64,000 nucleotides of DNA, from assembly GCA_033060915.1 (NCBI GenBank), contig CM065399.1, positions 19,967,501 through 20,031,500 of the forward strand, in the 5' to 3' direction. Shown here one piece after another: positions 55,532-64,000 of the stretch. The first letter of the stretch is position 1, and each line of letters begins with the position of its first letter. Below the pieces are notes generated by a model. That model was not told the origin of the DNA, did no database searches, and saw nothing but the letters and a program-made list of their open reading frames with translations. The DNA is from Euryodendron excelsum (Eukaryota > Streptophyta > Magnoliopsida > Ericales > Pentaphylacaceae). The translations under genes were made by a program, and so were the position numbers.

Positions 55532-57149
55532 TGTAAGTTGTAATAATTGAAGCTGAAGGAATTGACCCAGTGTGAAAGATAACCCTGTCAATTGAACACA
55601 AAATCCACTACAACTCAGGAATCATGCTACATCATGAAAAATGCTGAAAATAATGTAGTACTCATGCATATGCTGCTACCGAATTTGAAATTTTTAAGTT
55701 GCAAGAACATCAGTATTCCAATATAAATTCTTACTGTTATAATTGCAAACACCTTAAAAATCCACAAAACATACAGAAAAATAAAGCAAAAAGCTGATAG
55801 TTCTTGATTTCGGATGACACTTTTTTTTCCCTTTAAAGGTAATATTAGAACATGACATTCACTGGATAGTGTTCAAACATCAAGCTCAGAAAATTCAGTG
55901 GCATTTTGATGAGCAATATACTGGTTTTTCCTGTCAGACGATGCTTTCTTATTTAGTATTCATATAAAATGATGTGATATATATAGGCTATTTTAAATCA
56001 AAAACACTTTTAATGCTTGTTCAACATTTCCAACAGGAGGAACCAAAGCCCAAATTATTCGAACAAAAGTTCTTGGATTTCCTTGGTTTCCATGGCTTTC
56101 AGGGTCTTAAAGGAATTTTACTGGTAAACTATTCCAGTTTACGGTCACGACTCATGCCACAAACTCATCATTCTAAGACCTGAAAATCAGAGGACTAACC
56201 TACTCTGTCCACAAAGACCAAGAAGCAAAAGGTAATGGTGGGGAAAAAACCCCAAAAATTTGCCCATTCGAAGCCATCTCACCAACCATTCTGAATTCCC
56301 AGATAGAAAATAAGTAGAATTGAAAATAACAATTCAAAACAAACAAAAGAGCAATGTGTCAATTAGGTAAGTGGAGGGAATGAAACTCAACAAATTCTGC
56401 AAGACTTAATGGGCTCGTAATCAGAAAATCTGTTACTCAGCAAATTAATCCATATTAGAACTATACATGTCAATGCAAAATCTCATAATCAAAAGCCAAA
56501 CAAGCAGAAAAATATCCCAAATTATTCTAATTCGATCTTTGAGGTCATGTTAATGAGAATTCTATTGAACCACATCAAACCTAATCAGTGTGTCAAAAGT
56601 AACAATTCAATCACATTTTCTTTTTTTCACGCTGGGTTTCTCTGCAACCAAATAGACAAATAGAAAGTTACTGGATTAACAAAACGAATTCAAGAGACCG
56701 AAAGAAAATCAAGAATATGACCTAACGAATTCCTAATTTAAAATCAAGCAAAATTCATAGAGTCGGTAAACCAAATAGAATGAAAGAAAATAAAGGTAAT
56801 GCACTCTGTTTGGTTGTTGAGAAACAGCACAAATTCAGAAAATGGAATCAATCGAAGGGAAGGAAAACCTAATCAGATCAAAGTTCATAGACTCATACTA
56901 GGGTACTGCACTCTGTTTGGTTGCTGAGAAACATCAATAATTCATACAATGGAATCAAATCAGAGGGATGGAACATCTAATCAATTCAAAGGTAATTAAA
57001 ATGTCTCATACTGCCTAATCCGTATGAAAACCACATAATATATATACATCCCCATACATATTTACTAGAAATATACAAGTTTGTATATACGTATACAACT
57101 ATACATAAATATACCCATGGAGAGAGAGAGAGAGAGAGTACCTCTGCAT
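54647..57149 (-). CDS. Candidate spliced gene, unknown protein, incomplete exon model
   Basis: Three minus-strand pieces look like exons. Exon 1 (57149-57142) is ATGCAGAG followed by GTAC. Exon 2 (55584-55530) follows CAG, ends CTTACAAG and is followed by GTCTCT; joined to exon 1 it reads 21 codons without a stop. The terminal exon (54831-54647) follows TTTTGCAG and gives 60 codons ending in TAA, with high-complexity residues such as RRWLELAGHNVKGCLESCSL and TMTWDTRWLVDYM. The phases of exon 2 and the terminal exon do not fit directly, so at least one exon of length 1 mod 3 is missing, or the model is wrong. I do not recognise the protein. A CT-rich leader and AACGG promoter motifs precede it, and AATAAA lies about 40 bp after the stop. 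It could instead be a non-coding transcript or an old retro-copied fragment. Confidence 0.35.
55120..55345. repeat. Partial direct duplication of ~100-150 bp
   Basis: CATACATCTAGAGCTAAACATT-like and ATATCCATCCATGGCAATCA blocks recur (the latter at about 55194 and 55338). Likely intronic if the candidate gene is real. Confidence 0.6.
55464..55528. repeat. Compound (GT)n(GA)n microsatellite
   Basis: About ten GT units followed by about twenty GA units, ending at the donor side of the candidate exon 2. On the minus strand it is a pyrimidine-rich run right after GT. Confidence 0.95.
56795..56990. repeat. Tandem duplication of ~110 bp
   Basis: GCACTCTGTTTGGTTGTTGA (56800) and GCACTCTGTTTGGTTGCTGA (56909) start two copies, each followed by GAAACA, AATGGAATCAA and GGAAAACCTAATCA/GGAACATCTAATCA. 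Confidence 0.8.
57119..57138. repeat. (GA)n microsatellite next to candidate exon 1
   Basis: Ten GA units; on the minus strand a CT run starts just after the putative splice donor. Confidence 0.9.
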
Positions 57150-57315
57150 GATTGTCGCAGCGCTGAAAGGTTGGGGCCCCAAGCCAAAATAAATTTTGAG
57201 AGAGAGACGAAGAAAATGAAGAAGGAAATGGTGATGACTAATGCGAAGAACGAGAGACAGGGACAGTATAAAAACGGAGCTTCATAATGACGATTTTGAA
57301 TTGGAAATTTGTAAA

Positions 57316-57341
57316 TGACCGTTGTAGTTAATAACGGTTTA
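57316..57341 (-). promoter_or_regulatory. Paired AACGG motifs (MSA/MYB-like) before the candidate gene
   Basis: Minus-strand TACAACGGTCA and plus-strand TAACGGTTTA lie back to back about 170-190 bp before the candidate ATG. They resemble the mitosis-specific activator consensus bound by three-repeat MYB proteins in plant G2/M genes. Function is inference from the motif. Confidence 0.35.
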
Positions 57342-59281
57342 AAATCTTCACCACCTCTGATTTTGAAATTTGAGACATTTCTCTACCAAATTGACCCCTC
57401 ATTTAAATTTAAATTTTAGAAAAACATACTAACCCTCCCTAATTCAGTGTTCATAATTAAAATTTTTTGTGCCAATAATGAAAGTATTATGTATTTGTTT
57501 AACAATTAGTAGTCCCCATATATGTAATCTTCATTTAGATAACCTTGTAAATGGGCCTCTCTTATGACCCTTAAAATACATAATATAATACCTATTTGGA
57601 ACTTGGGAAAGGGTAAGGGAAGGAAAAAGCCCAGCTAGGTCATGCTATAAACCAGATGTTGTCATCGTTCATCTGTCGCCTAAAGGTTTTAGGTGCATGG
57701 GTCATGTTTCGATCAATCCAAATAAGGCTCGTAAAGGCCTTTTGTAGAATGGGCTGCACCAAATTTCTAGGGGATTGGTTTTTTTGCTATGAAATAATTA
57801 AATTCCTCTTGTCCAGCCCTTTTTTAGAGCCCAACAACAAAGGAAATGGAGTAGCTACAGAGAACGAGATATACACAACTGACTATTGTAAGACTTTAGT
57901 AGTAACAAAGGTAAAAAGAGGAAGGTACAGATAGCAAGAATGGAAAGCTGGGAGTGTTAGGGGAAGCAAAGCAGAAAATACAGCAAAAAAATATAGGGAA
58001 ACACGGGAAGTGGAAATTATTGAAAAACTTTATAGGAATTTTATTAAGAAATTTTCATAGAATTTAAAGAAAAAAACTTTTGAAAAACTTTGTCGAAGCA
58101 TGTATGTATAATTGCAAAGATACCTAGTTAGAACTTAAGAGAAAAAAAATGTATAAAAATTAATAAGAATAAATACACTTTACCTGAAGTATGACCAAAA
58201 AACACATGACCTTTCTATCTTTTAAAAGTGAACACATAACCTACTCATGATTTAGAGTAAAGTGCAAACTGTTTCGAAGTTTACACATAAGTCAAAATGA
58301 GTAAAATACCCTTCTTTTATTTATTTATTTTTCTCAAATTCTTCCATTGAAAGATATTTATCTCTCTTAACCTCACTACCAAACACACAATCAAAGCAAC
58401 CCAATTTCGTTAAAACCTTACCAGATTTTGAGCTTCTTGCTACCATCCTTAATTACATGAAAACAAAGAGATAGAACATAAGTTTTTACACGACAATGAA
58501 AATTATTACTACACATGTATAAATATAAATATACATATTCTGCTAAAGAAAAAGAGAGGAGCGGGATTTGGGCAACTTGGGGGAAGGGAGAAGCGGGATT
58601 TTCGTTGCCAAAGCTAGATGATTGGCTATAGTTGTGAACTTGTGGCTGGTTGCAATAGTGGTGTCTATTCGAATTTCATAAAACTCGTTAAAGTAATCAA
58701 ACCAAGCATATGTATATACATGCAGTGTCTGTTCGAAAAAGTTATTAACTAAATATTGTTTTAAATAGTGTTGGACACAGTTTATAACCTAAACCTGAAC
58801 TCAACCCCGGTTCAGTGCAGCGCACTTTGGGTAGGTCCCCCTTTCACAAAACTTGAGTGTCCCTGGGGTCCAAACTTGTGTGCAATGTTGGAGTTCAAAC
58901 ATCTCATAAAGGTTTCATAAAAAATATTTAAAAAAATGTGGGACAAATTGTACTACCCAACTTCAGTCAAGTTTCATGTTAGGTACTTAATTTGTAGCCA
59001 ATTTCTCATTAACTCCTTTATGGTTTTCAACGAATGACTATATGACTTTAATTTTCTCATGCAGGTTAATTGTTGCACTATAAACCCATCTCAAAGGATG
59101 AACGAATCTCACATTTATTTTAAGTTTAGAAAAACTAATTGTTTTTGCCAATTTCTCCCTCCCTCTCTTTCTCTTTCATGAAACTTCTAAATAAACAGGT
59201 GAAACTACAAATACCAGTAAACTTTTCTCCTACCAAAAAACAAGAGTCAAAAAATAAGTAAGAAAGGGAGGGAAAATATTT
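57342..59281. other. Intergenic
   Basis: No gene supported. The frame 57656-57934 has no family resemblance. A GC-richer stretch near 58795-58870 has no recognised function. Confidence 0.45.
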
Positions 59282-60179
59282 TGAAGATCCAATTTTCCTA
59301 GATTTAGCTTGTCCCCTTTACCTATGTAATCATTTATATGCATTCATCACACAACATAAATAAAGAGATAAAGTAAAGATACACAACTTTCTCGTGAAAA
59401 CACAACATGAGAAAAAATCACGTCCAGTAAACTAAGCACTATAATGAACAGTTTACACAAGTACGACTTACAACCATAACGATCAAGACTCCACGATTGT
59501 CATTCGAATCCCCACGAACTACGGTTGAAGCTTACTTGCTCGACTTTTCGTGTTTCTATTCTCCCATGATCTGACTTTAACACCAAATCTCCATGATGTT
59601 CTACTTCGTTCTCGAATTCCACTAAGACGGCCTCTTTGCTTTTGTTCTTTAATTCAGTAACTATGGCGAAGAAGATATGTTGCTCAACAACTCATCATAT
59701 GCTTCTTCACCCTTTTTCTCTTTCTCTACGTATCTCTCTCAATCTCCTCTATATTTTCTCTATCTTCAAAGTTAATCCAATCCGTACAACTCCACATGTA
59801 TTGTACATTTTCCCTACACCTGAAAAGTAGGCTAGAACCAAATTTTGATTGGTTGAATACAGTTTAGCTTAAGAGTCCTGAAGACTGCATCAGTTTTTCA
59901 AAATCTGGACTATATTCGAACTGATCCTATTACGATGGCTTGAGCCATCATGGTTGGAGCCATCATCGAGCCATCCATCAAGCAATCCTCTCAGTATCTC
60001 TGTCTTTTCATGTAGGTCTATCATAGCTAGAACCATCCCCAGTTGGCTAGAGCCATCCTTTGCTTTGCTAGAGCCATCACTTGCTGTTCAAAAAATTATC
60101 TTGTTCTGAAATTAAACTGTTATAGGGAAGGAAATAAATAATCACTTTTGATGCACAAATCACCAACTAAACCTAAAAA
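59282..60179 (-). mobile_element. 3' LTR of a SIRE-like Ty1/copia element (element S)
   Basis: Matches 63567-64000 with moderate divergence: shared words include TATGTAATCATTTATATGCA, TTCATCACACAACATAAATA and GGTTGAAGCTTACTTGCTCG. The minus-strand end is TTTTCCTAG...-GATCTTCA at 59282; the start lies beside the polypurine tract near 60179. A cluster of GAGCCATC words (about 59938-60090) sits in its U3. Confidence 0.8.
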
Positions 60180-60180
60180 T

Positions 60181-60193
60181 CTCCCCCTTGGTG
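60181..60193 (-). other. Polypurine tract of element S
   Basis: Minus-strand CCAAGGGGGAGA is a classic copia polypurine tract, followed by TTTTTAGGTTTAG at the LTR start, whose TG has probably mutated to TT. Confidence 0.8.
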
Positions 60194-61485
60194 AGTTTGT
60201 GACAAAACCCAAACCAAAAGAAACGTTTCACTCAAAACAATTCCCAACCAATTACATAGGAACAAAGAAAATAGAGGACAAGACAATTCTCAATTCTTGA
60301 AAATACATGCACACTTCAAAACAAAATACAACCCATGAAATGTAAGTGTGGTATAACAAATACAATTCATAAACCTAACTATCTTCATAAGCAAAAGAAA
60401 AATCTATCTTCATATTCAAACTATAACAACTCCCCTCAATCATAGAAATAATTAACCAATTATTCATACTCGTATAAGCATATAAGCATCAATCCATTCT
60501 TCCCTTTTTGACGCAAAATAGAAACACCCATAAACAAAAATCAACTGATAGATCAACACATCCGTTTAGCATATTATCAATAATCATGATAGGGCTAAGT
60601 GAATCTAAATTATGCATAGACACTTGTTTTTCTAAAACTAAGTGCATGCGCCATGGGAGATCAACTCAAACAATTTGTCATAAGGTGAAATAGTTCAGGG
60701 ATGTGTGGGTGTAAATGAGTGAATGTCAATTCTGCATCAATATAATGTTCAAATTCTAGTTGTGATTCATATTGCTGCACCACATTTGAGATCTAATGAG
60801 TCTCACAAGCTAAAAGTCAAACCTATTGTAACCCACAACTATGTTGATTAAGGAGCTTTGCTCCCCCTCACTTTAATTATCTAAAGCTTAATTATTTTCT
60901 ATCAATCACATGGTTGCTTTTATTCTATTGATTATGGTAGACCTAACTATCGACTTGAAATATTTATGTATTAGTCATGTCAGATAACGACTTTCACACA
61001 TAATCACAAGTAGCCATTTTCATCATGCACAAGCTTCGTATTTTTTTTTTAATTTTATAGAGAGGACCAACAAAAAAGTATGCAATACTTTGTCAATCTA
61101 GCACACGATGATCATTAAACTTAAGAAAGGCACACAGAAAGTTTTGAACACATACACGAACAAACGACTTGTCAAAATAGATTAATGTGTACAAATAGCA
61201 CACAATCATGAATTATGTCAATTAGACAAGTTGACAATGAATTGACTCAAGCAATGCATAAACATTTGTTTTTGATCGAAAACATTTAACATATTTGAAG
61301 TCAATCAATTCATACATAAATATCATATAAGTATACACTGTGCAAAATAAAAAAGTAAACAAAATCATTTTGGAACTTTTTAAAAAAAAATTATTTTAAC
61401 CAAAAAAAATCTACTCTACCCATAATCATAGCTCCAGTATTAAAAATACTCTTGAAGAACATCCTAGGCTATGTGAATTGAAACT
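60194..61485 (-). mobile_element. Non-coding 3' interior of element S
   Basis: AT-rich, no frame of note, between the pol stop codon and the polypurine tract. SIRE-type elements often carry a long 3' region here; no env-like frame is visible. Confidence 0.55.
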
Positions 61486-61566
61486 CTACTCAGTGAGGCA
61501 AACCCTTGTAGGTTTTCTAAGAGTTTCAAATCTATGGGCATCAAGCGGTTTTGCAAACAAGTCACC
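61486..61566 (-). pseudogene. C-terminal end of copia RNase H, all that remains of pol
   Basis: Minus-strand codons give GDLFAKPLDAHRFETLRK and then a stop at 61488-61486. The F-x-K-P-L-D-x-x-R-F signature is the conserved tail of the Ty1/copia RNase H domain. Directly upstream is gag-derived sequence, so protease, integrase and reverse transcriptase are all missing. Confidence 0.75.
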
Positions 61567-63386
61567 TTTTCTCATCCGAACAACCCTAGTCTTGGGCTTA
61601 CACTAACGAGGTGTACCACTAGGATTAGCCTTAGCATTTTGGTTCATTTGATAATTATATCTAAATGGTTGAACCCGCATTGGCTGAGACAAGGCATTAA
61701 ATCAATTTCTTGTAAAGCCAATATGATGCCAAGGTTGATACAATCTACCAGTTCTAGTATGAATGTAGTTCATGGTGAGACCATATAACCTATGACATTG
61801 GGGCCTAATGTGATCTCCAATTCCATAATAGTGACACACATGAACAAATTGTGTAAATTGTGAGGGTCGCGTGGGCTTAGGTCTAGAATTGATAGGATTG
61901 AAAGTATTAAAAGATGCATACATGTTGTAAGTTTTACCTTTCAAATTTGTTTATGATGGAGGTGGAACTTCTTTATCCACAAAACTAGTTCCAGTAGTAC
62001 CTCCAGTAGGCTTCTGTGAACCAAGAAGTTTTTGAAGTTTCTTTGAGGCTACAATCATCTTTTTAACACGTTCTTGAAATATAGATAAATCAGTTCAAGA
62101 GATGCAATTTTTCTCTTTCAGATATGTATGCAACTCTTTTTTCAAGCACTAAAATTTTATTCGATAGAGTGATTCTGTGAGCTTTTAGTTGATTTATCAA
62201 GGATGCAGATTCGGAGACATCATGTTGAAGAATATCTCTTTTTATTTTTATTTTTTCTATAGTTCTAAGTTTAACAGTTATATCAAACTTATACTTCTCA
62301 AATTTCACACATTCATTGTAAAGATCATAATAAACAGCTTTTTAGTCTTTATTCTTTTCTTTTTCTTCATCTTGACACTCACTATTATAGTCATTAGAGC
62401 TTTCAAACTTATCACTTTTTCTTATAGACTAATTAGTGAGGTATCTCCACTCTCATGCAAAGATGTAGTAAATGCAGTGTTGTTAATCTTTTCCTCCTTA
62501 GATTCAGACTCTTCAGACTCATTACTTTCTTCCCTAGCAACAAGAAGAATAGTTCCCCTTCTTTTCTTCTTACTAGGACATTCTTAAGCTATGTGACCAA
62601 AGCCATGACACTTATAACATTGAATGGCTTGGGTTTGTTTTTTGTTTCCCTTCTTGTCAAATTAATGTCCTAATTTTAACTTATCACCACCATTATTCCT
62701 TTTGTTGACTATATTGTTGATTTTCCCTTTCTTATTCTTAAGAAACTTTTTGATTTTTTTAAGCATAAGAATCATCTCATCAACATATACATCTAGGTCT
62801 TCCTCATTAGATTCATCAACATCTTCTTTAATGGATTTGAAAGCAATACTCTTATCCTTCTTAAGTTGACTCATGTTTAACTCAAACGTTTGTAGAGAAC
62901 CAACCAGCTCCTTTACTCGGACATAATCAACATTCTTACTCTCCTCTATGGCTGTGACTTTTGCTTGAAACCTCTCAGGTAGAGATCTTAAGATCTTTTT
63001 AACAATCTTATTCTCAGGTATCTTATCCCCTAAGCTAAAGCTAGTGTTAACTACATCACTCAGTTTGGTATAGAATTCATCAAATGTCTTATTATCTTCC
63101 ATTCTGAGTGTTTCAAATGTAGTAGTCAAACTTGAAGTTTTGACAATTTCACACTTGGGATACCTTCATTGGTTAGTTCTAAATTGTCCCAAGCTTTTTT
63201 AGAATTCTCATAATTGGATACTCGATGAAATTCTTCGTGAGTGAGAGCACTGTAGATAGCGTTAAGGGCTTTGTTATTCCAATTGAAATTAGCATAATCA
63301 GTAGTGTCCCACTGTTCATAGGTTTTAGGTGTAGTCACAATACCTATAGTGGTGGTGGGGGTGCTATAACAATGAATGACTAACAA
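61567..63386 (-). pseudogene. Degraded gag of a SIRE-like copia element
   Basis: Minus-strand pieces in order: 63386-63126 (copia gag start region, W-N-N-K-A-L-N and KKAWDNLE motifs), 63129-62662 in another frame (UBN2-type gag with KTFDEFYTKLSDVVN and ILRSLPERF), a CCHC knuckle at about 62620-62580 followed by an in-frame stop, a coiled-coil stretch 62308-62090, and a second zinc-finger-like region at about 61880-61820 where CHYC has become CHYY (CHYYGIGDHIRPQC). Two zinc regions separated by a coiled coil is the plan of SIRE/Maximus gags as I know them. Frameshifts and stops make it non-functional. Confidence 0.85.
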
Positions 63387-63550
63387 CCAAACCCGTTCAT
63401 TAATGGAATTGATGAAAGCTCTTATTCAAGCCTTCTAGTAAGGGTAATTGCTACCATCTAATAATGGTGGTCTAACAATAGATAGACCCTCCTGGGGTAA
63501 ATCCATGAAATCGAATTACAGGACCACACTCGATAATCATAATGAGTGCC

Positions 63551-63565
63551 CTACTCTAATACAAA
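63551..63565 (-). other. Degenerate primer binding site of element S
   Basis: Minus-strand TTTGTATTAGAGTAG resembles TTGGTATCAGAGCAG (initiator tRNA-Met type) with C-to-T and a lost G, directly after the 5' LTR end. Confidence 0.7.
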
Positions 63566-63566
63566 T

Positions 63567-64000
63567 TGAAAATATGATTTTCCCAGATTTAGCGAGTCAT
63601 CTTTACCTATGTAATCATTTATATGCATTCATCACACAACATAAATAATGAGTGATAAAATAAAGAGATACCAATTTCTCGTGGAAAGACAACTTGGGAA
63701 ACTAGCAAGTCAAACACTATAACGAATAGTTTACACAAGAACGATTTATAACCATAACAATTGAGACTCCATGACCATCATCTGAATCCCCACAAACTCC
63801 GGTTGAAGCTTACTTGCTCGACTCTTCGAGTTTCTGTTTTCATAGGCTTTGACTCTGTCATTGAATCACCATGGTATTCTCCTTCATCCTCGGAATCCAC
63901 CAAGATGTCCTCTTTACTTTTGTTCTTCAATTCAGTACCTATGGCATCTGTATGCTCAACAACTCATCCCATGTTGGTTCACTTTTTTCTCTTTCTCTAT
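63567..64000 (-). mobile_element. 5' LTR of element S, cut by the window end
   Basis: The minus-strand LTR end is AAAATCATATTTTCA at 63567. The block aligns with 59282-59740 and continues past the right edge, so the LTR start and the second target-site copy lie outside. Confidence 0.8.

Noticed and set aside
55974..56183. Plus-strand frame with a good acceptor (TTCCAACAG) at 56037 and donor (CTG-GTAAAC) at 56122
   Set aside because: The 85-bp piece looks exon-like, but no partner exons, promoter or protein match were found on the plus strand; the surrounding evidence favours the minus strand.
1..64000. tRNA or rRNA genes
   Set aside because: No T-loop GGTTCGAATC-type box with a matching A box and cloverleaf was seen, and no rRNA signature.

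Overview
The window looks like nuclear DNA of a flowering plant, most likely a eudicot; I cannot name the species. The evidence is the high A+T content, three genes of the plant-only S1/SPH self-incompatibility-homologue family, a plant glycine-rich secreted protein, and a dense layer of plant-type transposable elements (Ty3 and Ty1 LTR elements, solo LTRs, a TRIM, Tourist-like elements, Helitron-like ends, an L1-type LINE). No tRNA, rRNA, CRISPR array or operon was seen.

Genes. Four short single-exon genes are well supported, all on the + strand and all predicted to be secreted: a glycine-rich protein (3139-3534) and three diverged SPH genes (7453-7884, 15039-15425, 27021-27491). Each has a TATA-like box about 35-100 bp before its ATG. 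The second SPH has lost the C-terminal cysteine pair of the family. A possible spliced gene on the - strand (54647-57149) is supported only by splice-compatible exons and one 60-codon terminal exon.

Layout. 1-918: start of a long LTR (family A, - strand) cut by the window edge. 2324-3534: two local tandem duplications, then the glycine-rich gene. 6086-6561: a TIR element whose inverted sister lies at 47254-47680. 8655-14034: a degraded Ty3/gypsy element whose LTR contains a piece of mitochondrial nad6. 18270-23939: Helitron-like ends around a solo LTR with a perfect target duplication (20881-23214). 29522-40462: a minus-strand LTR element (B) with matching 5-bp target duplications, a PBS and a PPT; its 3' LTR is split by a ~4.7 kb family-A LTR holding two tandem arrays and a hairpin array. 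41661-45103: two Tourist-like elements and another solo LTR with a perfect duplication (43304-43941). 49130-49910: a dead LINE. 51560-53575: an AT-rich tandem array into which a complete 525-bp TRIM has inserted. 59282-64000: a SIRE-like Ty1/copia element on the - strand that has lost nearly all of pol, its 5' LTR cut by the window end.

The DNA is best read as a small island of secreted-protein genes inside a repeatedly invaded repeat landscape. I found no wholly new biochemical system. The most unusual items are the organelle-gene capture in an LTR, the nested element at 29.5-40.5 kb, the TRIM inside an array, the hairpin array in the family-A LTR, and the possible spliced gene. All boundaries and similarities were judged by eye.
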